Source: Paragyromitra xinjiangensis
Taxonomy: Eukaryota; Ascomycota; Pezizomycetes; Pezizales; Discinaceae
DNA: 64,000 bases
Assembly: GCA_038503065.1 (NCBI GenBank)
Contig: JBCAMK010000013.1
Coordinates: 372,001-436,000, forward strand
Direction: 5' to 3'
Part shown: positions 56,101-64,000 of the stretch, in pieces
How the letters are laid out: the number at the start of each line of letters is the position of its first letter
How positions within the stretch are numbered: the first letter of the stretch is position 1
Position numbers and translations under genes: made by a program
Notes under the pieces: model-generated
Databases searched by the model: none
What the model saw: only the letters and a program-made list of their open reading frames with translations
What the model was told of the DNA's origin: nothing

Positions 56101-58373
56101 CAACATATCCCTAAGCGCTTCATCTACCCGCTTACCCTGGAAATCGAACGAGTTCATGAAATATTTTAAGATTTCCTCGTTCTGCTTTTTCGAGATGTAG
56201 TCCCCAAGTAGCTTTTTGTTTAGCCTTGTGGTACCTTTGAGGAAGTGGGCAATGGATTCCGGGTTGTCTGCGCTGTCAATCACGCCCTGTTGCACGAGGA
56301 ACGCGATACCTTTCTTAGGGTCTTCATTGAAGCGGCTGGCGCCACGAATAATGACTTGCTTTTGCTCACGTTGCTTTTGGAGCTGGCTAGGGTCTGGGAA
56401 ACCTTCAGTTCGCGGAGGATCGTCAAGGCGATCGGCAATGAAGTTGATGTAACAGAGGAGAGCATCCAGACAAAGCGGAGGAACATTTGTTGTGCTCCAG
56501 GTTGCAGAGTCGGGAAAGGCGTTCTGTGATAGTTAAAAATCTAGTTCTAGTATCCTTAATATATGAGAATATCCTTACCCTAGACAAGAACCCAACAACG
56601 TCTTCACAAAGATCACTTCTGTCAATTTCACAATCATAATTGACATAAAGCTCTACCATGTAGCTTGGTATCCTTGCCAACGCGCCCACGCTCTCTACCA
56701 TAGCCTCCCTTGCATCCGGCCTTCTTGTGCCTCCTTCTAGCCCCAGCTTCTGTCTTTCTTTAACAGGCACTGGAGTCGCCCTACCGCTACCACCCTGCGA
56801 TGGTGCCTGTTTTGTAAGTTTCGGTGCCTGCGGTACACCTTCATATAGCACCGGATCGATTCCCGGTTCTCTCGGGATTTCAACCCGGGGGTGTAGGCAG
56901 GCTACCACGTATGACAAAAACAACTCCTGTTGCAGTTTCAAAACACCTCTTGTTGTTGCTAAAACGGTCCCGGTAACCCTCAGCGACTCTTGAAGTATAC
57001 TCATAGTATCTGATCGCACGAGCTGGAAAAGATATCTACAGAGATCGTCCTTAGCCAGAGTTGCTAGGCTGGGGTGCTTTGCGATTGACGGCCCGGCGAC
57101 TTCAAAGGCAACGTCGATTATCCGCATTGCCATTACTCGCATGGTGTCGGTATGTGTTTTATTATGTGGATCGAGTAGTTCCACCAGAACCCTCAGTAGT
57201 TCGCGTATTGAAGGTAGTGAATAAGGCTTGATTTCCACCTCTACCTCCGTTATGCTGTCCGCATCTGCGACTTTATCGCTTCTTGTCGGCCCCTCGGGCG
57301 CAATCGTAGGTGATGGGCCATCTCTATTCCTCTCCATTGACCCTGATCTTCCATCGCTTGGCTGTACAGCGTTCTCCCCATTGACTGACGGTTCCATCTT
57401 TACCGCATCCATCTCATTCTTCGAGAAATCATCCTCCAAATTCGTCCCAACCTCGTCTGCCTCGATTTCCAGGTGTTTGAGCCTCTCAAAAACAACCTGA
57501 CACATAAAAACCATTGACATTTCTGCCGATCTTCTTAGCACCTCCGATAATCGCATTTGACAGCACATGCTCAACCCTGTTTCCATCATTTCACAAACGC
57601 TTTCATCCCCAAGCAGATCTCCACCAGGCCCAGATATCATCATCTCCATAAGCTTCAATATTCGTAGTAGAACTACTTCGTCTTGAGCTGAGTCGGAAGC
57701 TTCGAAACGGCAGTGCGTGATGCCTGATGAGAGTAGATGCATTGCTGTGGACAGTCGAGGGGATTCATTGTTGACCAAGCCGTAGGAAAAGAACTTCGAG
57801 ATGGAAATTAAGGCAAGAGAGGTAATAGGCCCAGATGTAGATGAAGAACGTATGACCTGTAAAAATGGGTGTAAAAGCGATGGGGTATCGAAGGTCCTAA
57901 TATCTCTACAGTCTTGTAGGTCAACCCTTAATTTTGAAAACGCCGCCATGAGCGGATTGTCCTATTTTTCAATTAACTAAAATCCTATTCTCAGACCTGC
58001 AACGTAGCTTTAAACAAACCTGTATACTTTTCCCCTTCTTCCCCCGCAAGCCCCACCGACCTGCAAGCCCTACATCCCCATTCAACTCTTCTAGCACACC
58101 TTTAGCTACTCCTCTCCTGCTGTGCAAGCCAGTCGCAGGGCTTCCAGGCACCGGTGTAGACCTCCCACTGCTGGGACTCCCTCCAGCTCCAATAAGCCCT
58201 GAACTTCCACCTCCCCCGAGAATTGCTGAAACTGAGGATTGCGCCCACCTCGCATTCTTCCTCATAGCTGAGGTGACTATAATACATTCTGTTGTCACTA
58301 ATGCAATGGGATCAATCGCAACCGAGATCTTTGCGCGGGGAAGCGGCGGGAAAGTTGGAATATCTTCCTCCAT
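53188..58373 (-). CDS. Sec7-domain ARF guanine nucleotide exchange factor, Gea/GBF1 type
   Basis: Nine exons (58020-58373, 56579-57961, 55927-56523, 55257-55862, 54906-55195, 54107-54844, 53946-54052, 53502-53884, 53188-53439) give 1569 residues; all eight introns (54-64 bases) keep frame. The N-terminal DCB part has VTSAMRKNARWAQSSVSAILGG, a family mark of GBF1/Gea proteins. The HUS region follows, then the Sec7 domain at about 620-810 with FRLPGESALIERI, whose Glu728 is the glutamic finger that expels GDP. LTYAIIMLNTDQHN completes the motif. Long HDS helical domains make up the rest. The protein activates Arf1 at the Golgi for COPI budding. The acceptor of intron 6 is the second of two AGs, since the first gives a stop. 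Confidence 0.93.
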
Positions 58374-60128
58374 TTTCGACTCGTGGTTTGTTTCGTTTGG
58401 CTGAGGGGTGACTTTCGGTGGTAAAATTTAGGGTCAAGCTCAAGCAGGTAGGAAAGAATTATTCTATCCCCGTACTCGTTCGAGAAGCTCACTATAGGTG
58501 ATGAGGGGAATAATATGGGGAAAACCGAAATAAAAACGGAGTTTGCGGGGGTTAGGGAGCTATTTCTCCTTCCGTAAGTAATGGAGGTCGCCTGCAGTTT
58601 AACGCGCCGGTTCCACCAAAAGGCCAGCCAGCCGCATCGTTGGCTGAAGCCAAGCCTTGCTTAGGTCATTATCCCTGTCAACTACGAGTGACCATTTGTG
58701 ATCGCAAAAGGCTATGATCCTGATTAGTGTGATTTATCCATTTAATTCTAATCGGCGCGAATAGTTATAGATACCCAGCTAATGCCATGGGATGGTGTCT
58801 TTAGGAGCTCAATTAAATCATACAAAAGATAAGAATCATACTTGGGTATTCTACGACTAGCGCTTCTCTCACCTCTCTCACGAATCACTCCAACCATCCC
58901 TAGTTTTTAAATGCCAAAGGTATGTTTTCCCTAATTCCGTCTCGCTGGTAGAGGGGTTCGCCATTTGTCATGACATCGCTCAAAGTGACGAAGGTCCTTC
59001 TCTTCCCCTGCCTGAGCGCTGACCAGATGCCGAGGCTATACACAACTACACAAGCTTATCTCGAGGCGAGGATTTTCTTCTCCTAGGTTAAGCGATTTAG
59101 TTAAAACCCCATGATTTAGTTTAGGCCAAGGCCAGACCCTAAACACACTTCCATATAAGTGCTCCAAGATAAACGAGTCCTAAATATCTCTACCACCAAA
59201 ATCACAATTCCCCAAGCCATGAAACAAGCGCCCCCCCGCCAGCTTCAGGTATGTTTAAGATATATTAGGAAGAGCGGCGGTCTTTGGGTGGGGGTATAGA
59301 GAAATATCCATCAGCTGATATCACTTAGTTTCACACCATCCTACCACAAAACTCCGCAACATCATTACCCCTTAGGGAGGTTTTCGTCAGCGTAGCAAAA
59401 TACCACAGGCTTTCCATTTGGATGAGGCATACAGACGGACCTCGCTCTGCATGTGCACAGCTAACATCCTGGGGAACCTATCCAGGGAATTAACCTGCAT
59501 TCCTTAGAGGGAATAACCAAGCCCCTCTGGGCAATCTTAGGACTAACCTATCTGATCATATTGCTTTTCTATATCAAATGCCGTTTTTGGCCGCCCTATT
59601 GATTGTTTTCAGTGCTTAGGGGCCAATGGTTAGCCCCCAATACGATACCCCAATATGATGAAGACTTCTTAAACGAGTGATAATATATGATCTAAGTAAA
59701 TCAGGTGTCTAATAGGAAACTTAGCTAAGTAACAGTTATCCCAGGCTTTCGAAGCGTAGCGGACCTCAAACCCTCACGCCGACATCTATCTATACATGTA
59801 TATATAAGATAAGGGAAAGGGCAGAAACTTAGGGTTACGCTCATACATGTATATCATGGGACTCTTAACTAGATTGGTGTGCCGAATAGATGAGAGAGTC
59901 ACCATGAGCCAATATACCTTTGCTGTCAAATCCACCCTCCTACTGCTCACCCTTCCAACGTCCATGTGGTAACACATGAGCAGTCCCTAGTAATAGAGTA
60001 CCGTGTCCACAGATACCCAATAGGGACAAAGTCACCGACAAAAAAAAGCTGATATCGCAATACCCTCCCCAATCCCAACACGAATAAATTAAATAGTTAT
60101 AACGGATATTCTTTCCTGAAAAACAGAC
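58374..60128. other. intergenic, no gene seen
   Basis: Upstream region of the Gea gene and downstream flank of SHE4. AT-rich, with stop codons in all frames. TACATGTA occurs at 59793-59800 and 59844-59851. Confidence 0.55.
59793..59851. promoter_or_regulatory. pair of TACATGTA palindromes
   Basis: Two exact copies 51 bases apart, each within an ATACATGTATAT context, roughly 330 bases beyond the SHE4 stop codon. Confidence 0.35.
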
Positions 60129-62678
60129 TCAATTTCCCATAAGCACCTTCAGCGCCTCCACGCCCACACTTAGCACCTCCGGATTCCTCGTCCCCCTCAA
60201 CGCCTCCCTTAGTACTTCAACCCCCCCTGCTTCTCTGAATTTCCCTTCATACCCACTACCTCCACACACCAAATTTCTTAAACATACCACTCCTCTGTGC
60301 CTAACCTCCTCGTTATCCTCTCCCGCCATCCCTAATAAAATCTGTACACCTCGCTCTCTGTTCATAACTGCCTCACACGCCTTATCCCACTCTGTCAACA
60401 TCGCCAACGCCCCACCCGCCGCTCGTCTTGTCGCCAGGTCTTCCGAATCCGCAAGTGCAAGTAATATATGTAGGCGGTTTCCGGCCGCCTTAGATCCGTC
60501 GGCAAATTTTGCGACGCCAGATGGAGAAGCCATGAGGTTGCAAACCAGCTCAACAGTGGCACGCTGCACCATAGTGTTGCTAGAGAGAAGTGTCTCTTCG
60601 ATTTTCTGCCAGCCAACACGGATGATGAGGTCACGGGTCGAATCATCAGTCGAGGCGAGGTTGGTCAAGCCTAGAAGTGATTCAAAGACTGGTAGGAGAT
60701 TGGGCTGATCTTCTTGGTTCTCTAGGAGCGCAAGGAGTGGGCGGACGGCGGAAGCGACTGGAAGCTGTGAGGAGAAGACATGGGATGGATTTGTAGATAC
60801 TAGTACCCGGGCGAGTGTATGCGCTGCAGCTTGCTTGATTTGCCTATCCTGCGCAGTGTCGCCGGTGATCGCAGCGTAGAATTGGAGAAGTAGCTTTACA
60901 CCACCCTGCTGTGCGATGAGACCGCGGTGCTTTTGTTGCTTCGAGAGGGCGAGAAGAACACTGGTGACAATTGCAATTGCATTTGGCGAGATTTTCTTGG
61001 AACAGGAGACGAGGATGGGAACAAGACCGGTGTCGAGCAGAGCCTTACACCGAGCAGTAACAGCAGGATCTTTGTCGCCAACATCCGGCTCCGTTTTGGC
61101 CTTTGGGGTGGCATTGGCGTAATTTTTGAGCTGAGCAACTTTTTTCTGTTCTTCAGAGAGGCTAGGGAGGTAGGATGTGAGGTTATTTACTACTGTTAGA
61201 GCGCCAAACATTACTGTAGCTTTCCCAGTGCTGTCTTTCAGTATCTCAAGTAGTTTCTTGACAAATGCCTTATCCTTGCAGAGACTCTCTTTCACAGATG
61301 CCTTAAGTGTAGCATACGCCAGCCCTTCCACAGATGCATATCTTGAGTCTACATCCTCCTTCAAAATCATCTCCCTAAAGGCCTCTGCCAATTCATCGAT
61401 TCCCTTTGGCACCGTCCCCGGCTCCCCAACCCCAAATCTCACTTTTGCAAGAATTGTGCTAGCAATAGCCTTCCCACTCCCTTCCTCACTCTTTGCAACA
61501 GCCTCCAGATATTCTTGACACTGCCCCGCTACAGCAGCACGACAATTCTTGTCCACACACGCAGCATTCAACAACTCCAGGGCCGCCTTCTCAACGTCTG
61601 CTGGCCTTCCTTGTAAGCTTGGAACAAGACCCTCCACGAATCCATCCGTCATAAATAACTGTGCCGCTACATTCGGAACAAGTGGAAATATCGCTGCTGC
61701 CGCTGAAAATGCAACTCGTAGGTCATCGTCCGAATCCGCTGTCAACCTAGCAAGCATAAATTTTCCCAACATACTCCCCGCAACCCCCTCGTCTGCCTCA
61801 ACAAACTTTGCAGTAGCAAGCGTAGCATGGGACCTTAAATCTTCGGAAGAGCGAATATCCAGCATCCCCAGCAGCCTTTCAAGTGCATCCTGTCCCACGA
61901 ACGAACTCAATTCCTCATTATTGGCAGCAAGCAGCCTCGCAATCGATCTCACAGCAACCAACCCTCTACTTCCATCCCTCGCCTTGAGTTCCTCCAGGAA
62001 AGCCTTGAAGCACTCCCTTTGACATCCTTTCTTCTTCTCCGCCAGTTTCCACGCCGCCGGATCCAGTAGCACAACCACAAGCCCATCCACAGCACCTCCT
62101 CCAAGTCCCACAAACACACCTACCATCTCTTTCACCTTCCCTTCAGCCAATAGGTCCGCCATGTACTCCCTCCCTCCACTCGACGTTTTCAAGACCCCAC
62201 CAACCACCTCACCCCCTTCTGGAAATGGTATAGTCTTTGCATGTGCGAGAAGCAACTCGAGACATTCTGAGGCTGTTGACGTTTGAAGACTCAAATTAGG
62301 ATCCTTCAATGCTCGTAATGCCTCTTTCCCTGCATCGACAGCTGCCGTTGAGCCAGAAGTGGTAGAGGACTCAACAACAAGCTTTTGGCACAGCCGTGAA
62401 ATAGGCGGGATATTCTGGTCCTTTTGAAAGTCGTGGAATGCGCGAAGAACAATTTCATTCCTCGGAGCTAAAGAGAGAGCTTCGCGGAGCGAGCGAATGG
62501 CATCCTATTCGTCCCAATCTGTAAGCTTATGTCGAATCAAACGTAAGCAGCGAGCATGGAAGGAGGGGTATGAGGGGTAAATGTTTACATCGTGACGGCC
62601 AGCTTTGAGATACTCCAAGGATTTCGTGGCGAGATTTGAGGCTCGAGTTTCGTGCTTGTCACTTGTATCTAACGACAT
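60129..62678 (-). CDS. She4/UNC-45-type UCS myosin chaperone
   Basis: Two exons (62589-62678 and 60129-62504) split by an 84-base intron give 821 residues, near the length of yeast She4 (about 790). The N-terminus has a short TPR-like helix pair (NLATKSLEYLKAGRHDDAIR, then LREALSLAPRN). The rest is armadillo-like helical repeats typical of the UNC-45/CRO1/She4 central and UCS domains (for example ELVCNLMASPSGVAKFADGS, then TRRAAGGALAMLTEWDKAC). UCS proteins fold and stabilise myosin motor heads, needed for actin-based transport, endocytosis and cytokinesis. The ATG at 62678 is the first in frame. A full three-TPR Hsp90-binding domain as in animal UNC-45 is not evident, matching other fungi. 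Confidence 0.9.
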
Positions 62679-63259
62679 AATTTCGTGATAAGGTAACTTT
62701 AAGCTTCAATGTCGTGAGGTTAAGGTTGAGGCTCAAGTGGGGGTGCACGGATCCCGCCGATGTGGGGTTAGGAACACAGAATATCACTCAGCCCAGTCGC
62801 TGTCCGCAGGTGAAGTAAGTACATGCATACATGTACCACAAGAATACATGTAGTCTAATTTTAAGGGCCATGTCCCCAACCTTGCTGAATAATTCCTATG
62901 CACCTTTTATGACCTTTTAAACCACCGTATTCTACTTCAGGAGCGAAAAAATCATTAGTCCACATATCCGCGTCAATCAATTTCACCATCCACCGCCATC
63001 GAGTCATCCAACATAATAACACCAAAAGACAAAATGCAGGAAATTTATATAGTACAAAAGCTAAAAACAAAAAGAAAGGCAAAAGATAATTTTTTTTCCT
63101 TATAATTCCAGACCAAATTATACCCAATTCATCACTCCATCAGACACCCACAGACCATAAAGTACGCCTACTAGATAAGTAAATTCGACAATCATTAACA
63201 CCCCATACACCAGTTTAATAGCAAACAAAAATTTTAGCTCAACGCGAAATCTGTATCTT
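62679..63259. other. intergenic, SHE4 upstream region
   Basis: Non-coding. Two TACATGTA sites (62828-62835 and 62845-62852) lie about 150-175 bases upstream of the SHE4 start codon. The right part is the trailer of the last gene. Confidence 0.55.
62828..62852. promoter_or_regulatory. pair of TACATGTA palindromes upstream of SHE4
   Basis: Two exact copies spaced 17 bases centre to centre, flanked by GTACATGCATAC, close to the SHE4 start. This is the pair best placed to act as promoter elements. Confidence 0.4.
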
Positions 63260-64000
63260 TCAACACCCACTGTTCACCCCTAGTGGCAAAGATTCGGTAG
63301 AATCTCCTGGAATCTCCTTGATTATAGGAGGTGTTGCAGAGGAATTAGGCATGATAATAATCATACTAGGGATTTCTGGCGACTCCTTCTCTTTCCTAAC
63401 GGGGCTAGGGGTACGGTGAACAGGAGTTGAGGCACGAGGATGGGGGAGTGTGCCCATGACCATATCTTGCTGTTCCCTCGTAGGAGAAGGTATATGGGGA
63501 AGTGAATTCATAGCCATATCTTGCTCTTCCTGATTCAATGCCGATTGTTGTGTATAGCTTTGCAGTGATGGTAGAGGTGGCAGAGGTGGCTCGAAAAATC
63601 TAGAGGGCTCGACATGAAGAATTGAAGATGCACGGGTTGAAGGGAGGGTCTCGGGGAGCGGAATTGTGGAGGGATTCACATTCTTTGCGGAGTTTGAAGA
63701 ATCCTGAAGAGTCAAATCAGCAATTGGCTCGCAAACTCTATGATATTAGGGGCAAGCTCACCAAATCATCCATAGTTAGTCCCCTTTGCACCGCCAACCT
63801 CCTCGCTGCTTCCCGCTTCATCTCTACTTCGGCTTCCTCTGCAATTCTCGCTTCTTCTTCTTCTCTCCTCAAAATCTCATCTTCCACTGGTCCCTTCCTC
63901 GGACCAATAGTGGCATCTGACCCTTCATCATCATCCCTCCTTCTCAGAATTAAAAAACCATCACCTTCCCCATCACTCCCCCTCAAGAACACGTCATCCC
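63260..64000 (-). CDS. unknown protein, 3' part only
   Basis: The gene runs off the right edge. Two exons are visible: one from the edge down to 63762 and the last at 63260-63703, joined in phase 0 across a 58-base intron (donor GTGAGC, acceptor CTTCAG). The upstream exon has an acidic Asp/Gly stretch followed by a charged Arg/Glu/Ala helix (EDEILRREEEEARIAEE) likely to form a coiled coil, ending RRLAVQRGLTMDDL. The last exon encodes a Ser/Pro-rich disordered tail with near-repeated EEQDMAMNSLPH and EQQDMVMGTLPH units and a C-terminal IPSMIIIMPNSS. No family recognised. Confidence 0.65.

Overview
This window is nuclear DNA from a filamentous ascomycete (Pezizomycotina; I cannot fix the class from sequence alone). 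The evidence is a set of conserved fungal genes cut by many short GT-AG introns (mostly 45-105 bases) with clear branch points such as GCTAAC or CTGAT. Other signs are single-gene transcription units on both strands, a fungal ankyrin-repeat membrane protein and large AT-leaning intergenic gaps. No tRNA, rRNA, CRISPR, prophage or biosynthetic cluster was found. Most gene models below were rebuilt exon by exon from splice signals and reading-frame phase, so the spans given run from start codon to stop codon and include introns.

Layout. 1-11 kb: a small secreted proline-rich protein (minus), an LSD1-type histone demethylase with SWIRM and HMG-box domains (plus), an unannotatable 145-residue three-exon gene (minus), and the 3' exons of a candidate gene next to a 59-base tandem duplication. 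11.6-24 kb: a TPR plus DUF4470 protein (minus), a germinal-centre/STE20 kinase (minus), the CENP-A chaperone Scm3 (plus) and a C2H2 zinc-finger protein (minus). 24-30 kb: NDUFAF7 (minus) and a membrane-anchored cysteine synthase-like protein of the Mcy1 type (plus) share a 134-base divergent promoter; TFIIS (minus) follows. 30.9-36 kb: a 1670-residue multi-pass ankyrin protein. 38-42 kb: TFIIA large subunit Toa1 (minus) and AMPK gamma subunit Snf4 (plus), divergent. 44-50 kb: a Pro/Gln-rich nuclear-type protein (minus), Get5 (plus) and GDP-mannose pyrophosphorylase (minus). 53-64 kb: a Gea/GBF1-type Sec7 ARF-GEF (minus), the myosin chaperone She4/UNC-45 (minus) and the 3' part of an unknown gene (minus).

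The genes do not form one pathway. Many serve chromatin and RNA polymerase II transcription (LSD1, Scm3, TFIIS, Toa1). Others serve membrane traffic and protein targeting (Gea, Get5), cell wall and polarity (GDP-mannose supply, GCK kinase, She4), energy sensing (Snf4) and mitochondria (NDUFAF7, Mcy1-like).

For follow-up, the strongest unexplained signals are: at least twelve copies of the palindrome TACATGTA, all outside coding exons; a 113-base foldback element with TA flanks; a possible tandem exon duplication; an Scm3 that also carries a SAM-like domain and a cysteine cluster; a nested hairpin between two convergent genes; and two cryptic small genes.
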